From Halothiobacillus neapolitanus (GTDB lineage: Bacteria > Pseudomonadota > Gammaproteobacteria > Halothiobacillales > Halothiobacillaceae): a stretch of DNA of 14,819 bases. The DNA lies in NCBI GenBank assembly GCA_020722165.1, contig DYLI01000021.1:3363-18181 (forward strand). Direction: 5' to 3'. Below the pieces are notes generated by a model. It worked only from the letters and a program-made list of their open reading frames with translations, searched no databases and was not told where the DNA came from. Shown here one piece after another: positions 1 through 7,447 of the stretch (the stretch's first letter is position 1; each line of letters opens with the position of its first letter). Made by a program: the position numbers and the translations under genes.

Positions 1-14
1 ACAGTCATGGTCAT
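1..14 (-). CDS. rpsO: Probable 30S ribosomal protein S15, first codons only (partial)
   Basis: Only the first four codons and part of a fifth lie in the window; they read M-T-M-T-V on the minus strand from an ATG at 14. A GGAG ribosome binding site at 23-26 sits 8 nt upstream across an A-rich spacer, so this is a credible start. S15 proteins of gammaproteobacteria often start with a short M-x-(L/M)-(S/T)-V-type stretch, and rpsO follows truB in the rimP-nusA-infB-rbfA-truB-rpsO-pnp order. The identity therefore rests on synteny and the start site, not on protein homology. A second ATG at 8 is possible but has poorer spacing. Confidence 0.55.
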
Positions 15-113
15 GTTTTTTTCTCCAGGGTGAGGTTAATAAAAAAGCCCAAATCACAGACTGACCATCCGTAACCGGGTTAAAAAAACACCGCTTTATG
101 GCGAGCACTACAA

Positions 114-137
114 AGGCGCACACCAAATACTGCGCCT
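114..137 (-). other. Perfect 7-bp hairpin at the truB stop codon
   Basis: AGGCGCA (114-120) and TGCGCCT (131-137) are perfectly complementary around a 10-nt loop, and the right arm overlaps the truB stop codon (136-138). On the minus transcript the stem is followed only by TTTG, so it is a poor intrinsic terminator. It may instead be a 3' end or processing hairpin between truB and the probable rpsO. The rest of the 121-nt gap shows no further gene. Confidence 0.4.
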
Positions 138-1059
138 ACAATGGCGCAAGCAAACGTCGCGGTGCCACTCGCCCGTCATCCAGGACTTCCCCCATACCCA
201 GGAAGAGGTCGTCCGCCCCGTAAATTTTGAGCCAGCCCGCTGTTGGGGCGTGCGCTACAAACACGGGGTTGCCGTGGCGAATGTAATACGTGCTGTCGGC
301 ATCCAACTTAATCGCTGGATAGTCCGGCAACGCGGAATCGGTCGGCAGGATAACACGATCAAGCGTCTCCTGCCCTTGTTCAGCCAAGCTTTGCAAGTCT
401 GCAAGCGTGTACATCAATGGCTTTTCGAGATAAGGCCCAAGGCCGGTGCGGCGCAATGCAATCACATGCGCCCCACAACCAAGTACTGCACCAATATCTT
501 CAATCAAGCTGCGCACATACGTTCCCTTGCTGCAACGCATACTCAAACAGAGTTCGTCGCCAGCAAAACGATCGATAGTAATCCAGTCAAAACGCACTTT
601 ACGTGGTGCGCGCTCGACTTCAATACCCTTGCGTGCCAAATCGTATAAACGTTGGCCTTGGTGTTTGAGCGCGCTCACCATCGGCGGAATCTGTTCAATT
701 TCACCTACAAAGCGCGCCACCACGGCTTCAATCTCGGCCTGCGTGAACGCAGGCACCGGGCGCTCTTCAATAACCACACCGTCCGCATCGCCACTGTCAG
801 TACGTTGACCAAGGCACGCACATACGCTGTAGCTTTTGTCCGCATCCAGCAACAAGCCGGAAACACGGGTGGCTTTGCCAAAACAAATCGGCAATAAGCC
901 AGTCGCCAATGGGTCAAGACTGCCCGTGTGTCCGGCTTTTTCGGCCTTGAACAAACGTTTCACCTGCTGCAAAGCGTAGTTGGAACTTACCCCCTGCGCT
1001 TTATCCAACAGCACGATGCCCTGTAACGGCCGCAGGTCTTTCTTGCGTGGTGCGCTCAA
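136..1059 (-). CDS. truB: tRNA pseudouridine(55) synthase TruB
   Basis: TruB converts U55 in the T-loop of elongator tRNAs to pseudouridine and also helps tRNA folding in the cytoplasm. The 307-residue protein has the usual family length. The signature GHTGSLDPLATGLLP lies at residues 43-57, with the catalytic aspartate at D49. A further family block (KGTYVRSLIEDIG) lies near residue 180, and the C-terminal third fits a PUA-like domain. The start codon is TTG (1059-1057), not ATG. The upstream rbfA TGA occupies 1058-1056, so the genes overlap in the string TTGA, which suggests translational coupling. A GAGG lies just upstream inside rbfA. The position after rbfA and before the probable rpsO is the standard gammaproteobacterial arrangement. 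Function is secure; the start is well supported by the overlap and by the protein's N-terminus. Confidence 0.97.
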   Translation of the reverse strand: MSAPRKKDLRPLQGIVLLDKAQGVSSNYALQQVKRLFKAEKAGHTGSLDPLATGLLPICFGKATRVSGLLLDADKSYSVCACLGQRTDSGDADGVVIEERPVPAFTQAEIEAVVARFVGEIEQIPPMVSALKHQGQRLYDLARKGIEVERAPRKVRFDWITIDRFAGDELCLSMRCSKGTYVRSLIEDIGAVLGCGAHVIALRRTGLGPYLEKPLMYTLADLQSLAEQGQETLDRVILPTDSALPDYPAIKLDADSTYYIRHGNPVFVAHAPTAGWLKIYGADDLFLGMGEVLDDGRVAPRRLLAPL

Positions 1060-1499
1060 GCACGACCCTCGTCAGATTTGACCTCAGCTGGAGAATCAGT
1101 CTGCGAAGTTTCGTCCGTCGTGGTCTGCTCCTGCTCACCACGCAAAGCCTCGTCACGCTGTCGCGCCGCGTAAATCATTGCGCCCATTTTCAGGCCATGC
1201 TCAATCGACTCGTCATACACAAAATGCAGAATCGGCACCATGCGCAAACTCATCACATGACTTAATACACTGCGCAAACGCGGCGCGGCACCATTGAGCA
1301 CTTCGTAAGCAATGGCATGTTGCTCAGGAATCAGTGTGGTGAAAAAAATCTTCGCCCGTGACAAATCCGAGGTCACACGCACGGCGGTCAATGTCACCAT
1401 GCCGAGACGCGTATCACGCACCTCATCACGAATAATCTGCGCCATTTCGCGCTGAATCTGATCCGCCACGCGTTGGTGACGCGGTACATGCTGTGCCAT
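1056..1499 (-). CDS. rbfA: Ribosome-binding factor A
   Basis: RbfA binds the free 30S subunit, acts in late 16S rRNA 5'-end maturation, and is needed for growth in the cold in well-studied bacteria. The protein has 147 residues from the ATG at 1499. This start was chosen because GGAG at 1506-1509 sits 6 nt upstream and because residues 1-30 (MAQHVPRHQRVADQIQREMA...) match the family's N-terminus. The longer open frame upstream runs through repeat DNA and is not coding. The KH-type core is recognisable (LGMVTLTAVRVTSDLSRAKI, about residues 34-53). The last 30 residues or so are acidic and Ser/Thr/Glu-rich, typical of the variable tail. The stop codon overlaps the TTG of truB. The 148-nt gap back to infB holds a long inverted repeat, so the mRNA is structured just ahead of this gene. 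Confidence 0.96.
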   Translation of the reverse strand: MAQHVPRHQRVADQIQREMAQIIRDEVRDTRLGMVTLTAVRVTSDLSRAKIFFTTLIPEQHAIAYEVLNGAAPRLRSVLSHVMSLRMVPILHFVYDESIEHGLKMGAMIYAARQRDEALRGEQEQTTTDETSQTDSPAEVKSDEGRA

Positions 1500-1519
1500 G
1501 TTTATCTCCAAAAAATAGT

Positions 1520-1630
1520 TTTTAGCCACAGAGAACACAGAGTTCACAGAGGGTAGAAGCACGCCATATCGGCTATCTCAAGTCAGGCCACCAATAATCT
1601 CGGTGTTTTCTGTGTCCTCTGTGGCTAAAA
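1520..1630. repeat. 22-bp inverted repeat built from a 9-bp-periodic ACAGAG unit, between infB and rbfA
   Basis: The left arm (1520-1541) begins TTTTAGCCACAGAG. The right arm (1609-1630) is its reverse complement with one difference over 22 positions, across a 67-nt loop. In minus-strand RNA the difference becomes a G-U pair, so the stem has no mismatch in the operon transcript. Each arm is part of a longer 9-nt-periodic series: on the plus strand CCACAGAGA, ACACAGAGT, TCACAGAGG from 1527, with a mirrored, decaying series on the other side. A related triplet of 9-mers occurs at 9879-9905. The arrangement suggests a small dispersed repeat inserted in inverted orientation in a core operon. Confidence 0.85.
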
Positions 1631-1647
1631 TTGCCCAATAATCAGGC

Positions 1648-4479
1648 TTACAAAGTACGCGCCACCTGCACACGCTCGTAGCACTCGATCTGGTCGCCCG
1701 GCTGCACATCGTTGTAGTTTTTCACCGCGATACCGCACTCAAAGCCATCTTTGACTTCCTGCACGTCGTCCTTGAAACGACGCAGCGATTCGAGTTCGCC
1801 GGTGTAAATCACCACGTTGTCGCGCAGGACGCGAATCGGATTGCCACGCTTGACCGAACCTTCGATCACACGACAGCCCGCCACTGCACCAAACTTCGGC
1901 GAACGGAACACGTCACGCACTTCAGCCGTACCGATAATACGCTCGTGCATTTCGGTGCCGAGCAAGCCGGTCATGGCCTGGCGCACATCATCGAGCATCT
2001 CGTAAATGATGCTGTAGTAACGAATTTCCAGACCATTACTATCCGCAACGCGACGCGCACCGCCATCAGCACGCACGTTAAAGCCAATCACCACCGCACC
2101 CGAAGCTACGGCAAGGTTGATGTCGGACTCGGTAATACCGCCCACACCACTTGCGACCACATTGACCTTGACATCTTCGGTAGAAAGCTTGGTCAGAGAC
2201 TCACGAATGGCTTCCGCAGAACCCTGTACATCGGCCTTGACCAACACATTCAGCGTTGCCAAACCGTTAGCCTTCATCTGGTCAAACATATTTTCCAGCT
2301 TGGCCGCCTGCTGCGTCGCAAGCTTGCCTTCACGCGCCTTGGTCTGGCGATACATCGCCATATCACGCGCCTTGCGCTCCTCGTCCATGACCATAAAGTC
2401 ATCGCCCGCGCGCGGCGTACCCGACAAGCCCAAAATCACCGCCGGAATCGACGGCCCTGCCGATTCAATCGGCTTGCCATTTTCATCCAGCAACGCACGC
2501 ACGCGGCCATATTCAGTTCCTGCCAAAACAATATCACCCTTGCGCAGGGTTCCGCCGCGCACCAGCACGGTCGCCATGGCACCGCGCCCCTTGTCCAGGC
2601 TCGATTCAATCACCGTTCCACGTGCCGGGCCTTCAATCGCGGCCTTGAGTTCAAGGACTTCAGCCTGAATCAAAATCGCGTCCAGCAGGTCGTCCACGCC
2701 CTGCCCCGTTTTGGCCGAGATATTTACGAATTGAGTGTCGCCGCCCCATTCTTCGGGAATCACCGACAACTGCACCAGCTCATTGCGTACCCGATCCGGG
2801 TCAGCGTTTGGCTTGTCGATCTTGTTAACAGCAACCACCAAGGGCACTCCGGCAGCCTTGGCATGATTGATCGCTTCCTTAGTGGTTGGCATTACACCGT
2901 CATCTGCCGCCACCATCAAAATCACGATGTCCGTCAACTTAGCACCGCGAGCACGCATGGCCGAAAACGCCTCGTGACCTGGGGTATCGAGGAAAGTAAT
3001 CACGCCCTTGGGTGTTTCGACATGATACGCACCGATATGCTGCGTAATGCCGCCTGCTTCACCGGAAGCTACCTTGGCGCGACGAATATAGTCCAGCAAA
3101 GACGTTTTACCGTGATCGACGTGACCCATCACCGTAATAATCGGCGCACGACTAACCAAGGCGCCCTCAGAAATGGAGGCCAGCAATTCATTTTCCACAT
3201 CAGACTCAGACTGCGGCTTGGCAATATGCCCCAATTCCTCGACCACTAAAGTCGCAGTGTCTTGGTCAATGCTTTGGTTGATTGTCGCCATGACACCCAT
3301 CGTAAACAGGGCTTTAACCACTTCAACCGCCTTGACCGCCATCTTATTGGCCAAATCCGCGACCGTAATGGTTTCGGGAATGGTCACTTCACGCACCACG
3401 GCGGCAGTCGGCATTTCAAATCCGTGCGGTTGCTGCTTGCCTTGCGGCTTGCCACGACGGCCACCACCACGATGTGCGCCTTCGTCGGCGCGCAGATAAT
3501 CTACCTTGCGCCCACCTACACCAGCTTTACCCGCTGAGCCACGTGGCTTGTCATCCGCACCGGCACGACGGGGCGGAGCACCTGCCGGAGCGCGTCCCGG
3601 AGCCGCACCACCCGCAGGGGGACGACGCGCAGGCGCTGCACCGCTGGGCGCAGAACCTGCTGGACGGGGCGCACCACCGACTGGAGGACGGGCACCACCG
3701 GGTGCCGGAGGACGGCGTGTGTCTTGCCCCGCACCGCCCGAAGGTGAATGGGATCGGGGCGCAGGTCGTGCATCAGGACGGGTAGCCGAACGCGTATCCG
3801 CAGGACGAGTGTCGCGTGTTGCTTCCGACGGATGCCTAATTTCAGACTTGGCTTCAGACCTGACTTCAGGCTTGATTTCGATATTGGGCCTAGTTTCAAC
3901 CGCTTTGGATGCGGGCGACTCTGCCTTGGGTGCAGGTGCTTCGACGTGCGCAGAGACTGCCTCGGTAGGTGCAGCCTGCTGAATTGACCCGGCGCTCACA
4001 GGTGCCGTTAAAGCATCAACAGTCGCCACTGGGGCGCTATCTTCCGCCTTGACTGGCGTTGCAGCCTGGAGTGCAGCCGCCTGCGCATGGCGACGCGCTT
4101 CTTCCTCGGCACTCAAGCGTGCAGCGAGTTGTTCACTTTGTGAGAGATGTTCTTTAGCGGGTTCATCCGTCGCCGCGCGCTGCACGTAAGTACGCTTTTT
4201 ACGGTACTCGACATTCACCGTAGTGGATTTTCCCGGCGCACCGGCAGGAACCTTGAGCTCCTCCTGACTGCGGCGCTTGAGCGTGATGCGTTCAGGCTGC
4301 GCACCTGTGGAATCCTTGCCATGTGAGGTACGCAGAGCGGCAAGCAAACGTTGCTTGTCACCATCTGAAACCATGGAATCGGGGCCAGCCGCCTGAACAC
4401 CGGCTTCACGCAGTTGTTCCAGCAGACGATCAACTGGGGTGTGTACCTGTTCGGCAAGTTGTTTAACGCTTTGGGACAT
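1648..4479 (-). CDS. infB: Translation initiation factor IF-2
   Basis: IF2 is the GTPase that places initiator fMet-tRNA on the 30S subunit and promotes subunit joining. The protein is 943 residues from the ATG at 4479, which has a GGGAG site about 8 nt upstream; an upstream frame extension of 20 residues has no family similarity. Domains in order: an N-terminal IF2_N subdomain (about 1-52); an associated basic segment (about 64-102); a long Ala/Pro/Gly/Arg-rich linker to about residue 345; a second IF2_N-like block (about 365-425); the G domain with GHVDHGKT at about 452-459, DTPGHE and NKID; then beta-barrel and C-terminal domains ending in the C2-type fMet-tRNA-binding region. Length slightly exceeds the E. 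coli protein, mainly through the linker. It lies 112 nt after nusA in the usual operon order. In E. coli, shorter IF2 forms arise from internal starts; that was not resolved here. Confidence 0.98.
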   Translation of the reverse strand: MSQSVKQLAEQVHTPVDRLLEQLREAGVQAAGPDSMVSDGDKQRLLAALRTSHGKDSTGAQPERITLKRRSQEELKVPAGAPGKSTTVNVEYRKKRTYVQRAATDEPAKEHLSQSEQLAARLSAEEEARRHAQAAALQAATPVKAEDSAPVATVDALTAPVSAGSIQQAAPTEAVSAHVEAPAPKAESPASKAVETRPNIEIKPEVRSEAKSEIRHPSEATRDTRPADTRSATRPDARPAPRSHSPSGGAGQDTRRPPAPGGARPPVGGAPRPAGSAPSGAAPARRPPAGGAAPGRAPAGAPPRRAGADDKPRGSAGKAGVGGRKVDYLRADEGAHRGGGRRGKPQGKQQPHGFEMPTAAVVREVTIPETITVADLANKMAVKAVEVVKALFTMGVMATINQSIDQDTATLVVEELGHIAKPQSESDVENELLASISEGALVSRAPIITVMGHVDHGKTSLLDYIRRAKVASGEAGGITQHIGAYHVETPKGVITFLDTPGHEAFSAMRARGAKLTDIVILMVAADDGVMPTTKEAINHAKAAGVPLVVAVNKIDKPNADPDRVRNELVQLSVIPEEWGGDTQFVNISAKTGQGVDDLLDAILIQAEVLELKAAIEGPARGTVIESSLDKGRGAMATVLVRGGTLRKGDIVLAGTEYGRVRALLDENGKPIESAGPSIPAVILGLSGTPRAGDDFMVMDEERKARDMAMYRQTKAREGKLATQQAAKLENMFDQMKANGLATLNVLVKADVQGSAEAIRESLTKLSTEDVKVNVVASGVGGITESDINLAVASGAVVIGFNVRADGGARRVADSNGLEIRYYSIIYEMLDDVRQAMTGLLGTEMHERIIGTAEVRDVFRSPKFGAVAGCRVIEGSVKRGNPIRVLRDNVVIYTGELESLRRFKDDVQEVKDGFECGIAVKNYNDVQPGDQIECYERVQVARTL

Positions 4480-4591
4480 ACAGTTCTCCCGCTGATGTAG
4501 CGATGAGCAATAACAAAAATTTCGACCTAAATCGAACAATAAATCTGCAACGTGACGCGTTTTTTAGCGCCACGCTGCATGGAAGTGAGCG

Positions 4592-6070
4592 TTACTTAAA
4601 CCAAGGCGCGCGCGCCTCCACAATCAAGCGACCGGCTGTGTCTTCATCCAACGCTGCCAACTCAGCCAACTCGTCGGTGGCCATTTCAGCCAAATCTTCG
4701 CTTGAATTCACACCGCCTGCACGCAGACGCGCTTCGATCTCCGGGGTCATGCTTGCAAGATCAGCTAGTAACAATTCGGGCTCAGTCTCTTCGCTTTCTT
4801 CGGACGCAATGGCATTGGTCAGCAAAGCGTTGCGCGCACGCTGACGCAACTCTTCAACCATGGATTCATCGAAACCGTCGATTTCAAGGAATTCGGCCAC
4901 CGGCACGTAAGCGATTTCTTCCAGACTGGAGAAACCTTCATTCACTAGAACCTCAGCCATGTCCAAATCAATATCCAGCGCACTCACAAATACATTGGCA
5001 ATGCGCGCACCTTCACTTTGACTCTTCGCATCTGCTTCGGTTTGTGTCATCACATTCAACTGCCAGCCGGTCAAATAGCTCGCAAGACGCACGTTCTGCC
5101 CGCCGCGACCAATCGCCTGTGCGAGTTTTTCCTCGGTGACCGCCACATCCATGGTGTGCGTATCTTCATCCACCACCACCGACACCACATCGGCGGGCGA
5201 CATGGCGTTAATCACAAACTGCACTGGATTGTCATCAAACACCACAATATCAACCCGTTCGCCGGCCAACTCATTCGTCACCGACTGCACACGCGAACCG
5301 CGCATACCCACACACGCACCGACCGGGTCAAGACGGTGATCCATGGCCTTGACCGCAATTTTGGCGCGTGAACCCGGGTCGCGTGCCGCGCCCTTGATTT
5401 GAATCATGCCCTGGCCGACTTCGGGGATTTCCAGCTTGAACAATTCAATCAAAAACTCCGGCGCGGTGCGGCTGCCATAAAGCAAGGGACCACGCGGCTC
5501 CATGCGCACATCCTTGAGCCAGGCACGCATACGATCGCCGGGGCGCACGATTTCACGCGGAATCATGTCCTCACGTGCCACGAATACTTCGACGTTTTCG
5601 CCCATGTCCAGCAAGACATTGCCACGCTCAACGCGCTTGACAATACCCATCACCAAACTGCCCTTGCGCTCGATGTACTTATCAACAATTTGCTGACGCT
5701 CGGCCTCGCGCACTTTCTGCACAATGACTTGCTTGGCTGATTGAGCTGCGATACGACCGAATTCGACAGATTCGATTTCTTCTTCGACAAACTCGCCCGG
5801 CATGATATTTGGCTCATCCATGCGCGCCATTTCGACGATCATTTCGCGCTCTGGGTTTTCGCTGGTCTCGCCCTCAACCACCAACCAACGGCGGAAGGTT
5901 TGATAGCCGCCCGTGTTGCGGTCAATACTGACGCGCACATCAATATCACCACCGTGGCGCTTGCGTGCCGCCGAGGCCAGTGCCGCCTCAATGGCTTCAA
6001 AAATAACCGTTTTGGATACGCCTTTTTCATTCGAAACGGCATCAGCAACGTACAGGATTTCTTTGTTCAT
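4592..6070 (-). CDS. nusA: Transcription termination/antitermination factor NusA
   Basis: NusA binds RNA polymerase and nascent RNA, modulates pausing and intrinsic termination, and takes part in rRNA antitermination. From the ATG at 6070 the protein is 492 residues, close to proteobacterial length. Domains: N-terminal polymerase-binding domain (1 to about 125, starting MNKEILYVADAVSNEKGV); S1 domain (about 135-200); two KH domains (about 205-345, with DPVGACVGMRGSRVQ and AIGRGGQNVRLAS); and two acidic C-terminal repeats (about 360-425 and 435-490, the first with GFSSLEEIAYVP). A GTG at 6076, two codons earlier, is a real alternative: GAGG at the rimP stop is 5 nt from GTG but 11 nt from ATG. 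ATG was preferred because homologues start MNKEIL. rimP ends 13 nt upstream. The C-terminus ends in WFK, slightly shorter than E. coli NusA. Confidence 0.97.
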   Translation of the reverse strand: MNKEILYVADAVSNEKGVSKTVIFEAIEAALASAARKRHGGDIDVRVSIDRNTGGYQTFRRWLVVEGETSENPEREMIVEMARMDEPNIMPGEFVEEEIESVEFGRIAAQSAKQVIVQKVREAERQQIVDKYIERKGSLVMGIVKRVERGNVLLDMGENVEVFVAREDMIPREIVRPGDRMRAWLKDVRMEPRGPLLYGSRTAPEFLIELFKLEIPEVGQGMIQIKGAARDPGSRAKIAVKAMDHRLDPVGACVGMRGSRVQSVTNELAGERVDIVVFDDNPVQFVINAMSPADVVSVVVDEDTHTMDVAVTEEKLAQAIGRGGQNVRLASYLTGWQLNVMTQTEADAKSQSEGARIANVFVSALDIDLDMAEVLVNEGFSSLEEIAYVPVAEFLEIDGFDESMVEELRQRARNALLTNAIASEESEETEPELLLADLASMTPEIEARLRAGGVNSSEDLAEMATDELAELAALDEDTAGRLIVEARAPWFK

Positions 6071-6083
6071 GGTCACTACAGCC

Positions 6084-6662
6084 TCAAAGGGGCTTCAAAT
6101 CAGGTTCAAGGTGCGCTTTGTCGATATCGGCAAAAGGCAGGCGTAAAGTGGTCTCAGTGTCGGTGGCAAGCAGCACATCGCGCCCATCCACACCCTGTAA
6201 CGTCCCGCTAAAGTTACGTTGCGGGCGCGCACCGGGTGCAGATGTCTGCTGCCCCATCAAGGGACGATGCAGACGAATACGTGCAAACTCACCGGCAAAA
6301 CGAGCAAAGTCGCTCAGCTTGAATAAGGGGCGATCAAACCCAGGCGAGGACACTTCCAAGGTGTACTGACCTGGGATAGGGTCTTCAACATCCAGCAAGG
6401 CGCTAATGGCGCGGCTCATGCCAGCGCAATCATCCACAGTCACACCCAACAGCTCGCGGTCGATAAACACACGCACGACGGCATGAGAGCCGGAGTGAAA
6501 CTCGACACCCACCAGCTCCAAGCCCATACCTTGAGCCACTGGCGTAAATAATGCGTTGAGATTAAACGGGTCGTGACGGGTCAGAACAGCGTCATCCTGC
6601 ACGGCCAAAGGCGTGTGCAATGTGGTGTCCTGCGGATCAACTTGAGGGTTAGGCGTGTCCAT
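6084..6662 (-). CDS. rimP: Ribosome maturation factor RimP
   Basis: RimP binds the 30S subunit and helps assembly around S12 and the central pseudoknot. The recognised core starts near residue 33, with PVAQGMGLELVGVEF and then RVFIDRE, and includes LEVSSPGFDRPLF, a conserved RimP block. The C-terminal SH3-like domain follows. The protein is 192 residues from the ATG at 6662. This leaves about 30 residues of polar, probably disordered N-terminal extension compared with common RimP proteins. The ribosome binding site is weak: only GGA about 15 nt upstream. An in-frame TTG at 6668 would put that GGA about 9 nt away and is a plausible alternative. It is the first gene of the rimP-nusA-infB-rbfA-truB operon, preceded by a structured leader and a strong promoter. 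Confidence 0.93.
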   Translation of the reverse strand: MDTPNPQVDPQDTTLHTPLAVQDDAVLTRHDPFNLNALFTPVAQGMGLELVGVEFHSGSHAVVRVFIDRELLGVTVDDCAGMSRAISALLDVEDPIPGQYTLEVSSPGFDRPLFKLSDFARFAGEFARIRLHRPLMGQQTSAPGARPQRNFSGTLQGVDGRDVLLATDTETTLRLPFADIDKAHLEPDLKPL

Positions 6663-6693
6663 CGACAATGCGTATTTTCCAGAAAAAACCAAT

Positions 6694-6715
6694 AAAAAAG
6701 GCCCACAAGGGACCC
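6694..6715 (-). terminator. Terminator-like hairpin in the rimP leader (candidate attenuator)
   Basis: On the minus strand GGGTCCC-TTGT-GGGCC is followed directly by six T residues (6699-6694). The stem has three C-G pairs, a one-base bulge and two further G-C pairs, so it is modest but terminator-like. It lies between the predicted promoter and the rimP start. It could therefore cut off transcription of the whole operon before any gene is read. Attenuator-type leaders upstream of rimP are known in gammaproteobacteria; this sequence fits the layout but has not been matched to a covariance model. Confidence 0.55.
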
Positions 6716-6724
6716 GATTCAAAC

Positions 6725-6751
6725 GTGACTAAAGCGTCACTTCATTGACGC
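6725..6751 (-). promoter_or_regulatory. Two overlapping, mutually exclusive hairpins in the rimP leader
   Basis: GTGAC (6725-6729) pairs with GTCAC (6736-6740) around a 6-nt loop. GCGTCA (6734-6739) pairs perfectly with TGACGC (6746-6751), also around a 6-nt loop. Both use the GTCA at 6736-6739, so they cannot form together. They sit between the promoter and the terminator-like hairpin. Switching between them as a regulatory step is inference. Confidence 0.4.
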
Positions 6752-6793
6752 AACCGACCCGAATCAAGTCCGCTGCCTATCAAGAGTGGCCGC

Positions 6794-6823
6794 ATTCTAC
6801 CGGCTTGGGTGCTGCAAGGTCAA
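6794..6823 (-). promoter_or_regulatory. Sigma70-type promoter of the rimP operon
   Basis: On the minus strand TTGACC (6823-6818, five of six consensus bases) and TAGAAT (6799-6794, five of six) are separated by 18 nt. The expected start is near 6787, leaving a leader of about 125 nt before the rimP ATG. The sequence just downstream of the -10 box is GC-rich (GCGGCC), like the discriminators of stringently controlled translation genes. An AT-rich tract lies upstream of the -35 box and may act as an UP element. The location between pgsA and rimP supports the call. Confidence 0.7.
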
Positions 6824-6861
6824 TGTATAAAAACATGATTTACGTCAAGTGCGCTTTGGGT

Positions 6862-7437
6862 TCACGTTAGCTTTCGCTCGCCATCTGAAAACGCCGCACG
6901 TAAATAATCCACCATCGACAAGAGGGTCAGAAATGCCGCGCCGTACAATAACACCAAGCCAATTTCATACGTTGGCAAGCCGAACAACGGCTGGTAATAC
7001 AACAGGGCAAAAATTGCACCGATTTGCAGCGTGGTTTTGACTTTACCCAGACTAGACACCGCAACTTTGCTGCGCGTACCCACTTCGGCCATCCATTCGC
7101 GCAAGGCGGAAATGGCGATTTCACGTCCAATAATGATGATGGCCGGCAGCGCCAAGGCAAAACCACCGTGCTCAGAGACCAGCATCACCAAAGCTGCCGC
7201 GACCAGCAATTTGTCGGCCACGGGGTCAAGAAACGCCCCAAAGCGAGATTCTTGATTCAGCTTTCGAGCTAGATACCCATCCACAAAATCCGTCACCCCC
7301 GCCAGGGCAAAAATCAGCGCCGATAGTGGAAACGCCCATGGATAAGGCAAGTAAAACACGGCAATAAACAGTGGAATCAAGCCGATGCGTAACCAAGTCA
7401 AGACATTCGGTAAATTCAGGGTGGGCTTGTGAGACAT
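6862..7437 (-). CDS. pgsA: CDP-diacylglycerol--glycerol-3-phosphate 3-phosphatidyltransferase
   Basis: PgsA transfers the phosphatidyl group from CDP-diacylglycerol to glycerol-3-phosphate, giving phosphatidylglycerol phosphate, the committed step to PG and cardiolipin in the inner membrane. The 191-residue protein carries the full CDP-alcohol phosphotransferase motif: D50-x2-D53-G54-x2-A57-R58-x8-G67-x3-D71-x3-D75. It has several hydrophobic stretches (about 18-31, 35-48, 80-105 and 135-175) expected to span the membrane. The start at 7437 (MSHKPTLNLPNVLTWLRIGL) matches the family N-terminus; upstream in-frame residues overlap uvrC and look unrelated. There is no clear Shine-Dalgarno sequence. 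The ATG is only 10 nt after the uvrC stop, so coupling with uvrC is likely; uvrC-pgsA is also a neighbour pair in E. coli. Confidence 0.95.
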   Translation of the reverse strand: MSHKPTLNLPNVLTWLRIGLIPLFIAVFYLPYPWAFPLSALIFALAGVTDFVDGYLARKLNQESRFGAFLDPVADKLLVAAALVMLVSEHGGFALALPAIIIIGREIAISALREWMAEVGTRSKVAVSSLGKVKTTLQIGAIFALLYYQPLFGLPTYEIGLVLLYGAAFLTLLSMVDYLRAAFSDGERKLT

Positions 7438-7447
7438 ATAGATAGGA

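Noticed and set aside
114..137. Intrinsic terminator for truB
   Set aside because: The stem is good but is followed by only TTTG, so it is kept only as a hairpin.
1945..3249. Plus-strand open frame of 434 codons opposite infB
   Set aside because: It lies wholly inside the strongly supported infB gene. Its translation is His/Arg/Asn-rich with no recognisable domain, as expected of a shadow of a GC-rich gene.
3516..3899. Second minus-strand frame inside the infB linker
   Set aside because: Low-complexity GC-rich linker DNA stays open in several frames; there is no binding site and no family similarity.
6711..6793. Possible tRNA gene upstream of rimP, as in E. coli where metY precedes rimP
   Set aside because: A GTTTGAATC-like string suggests a T-loop, but the flanking bases do not form T or acceptor stems and no anticodon arm can be drawn. 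A structured mRNA leader fits better.
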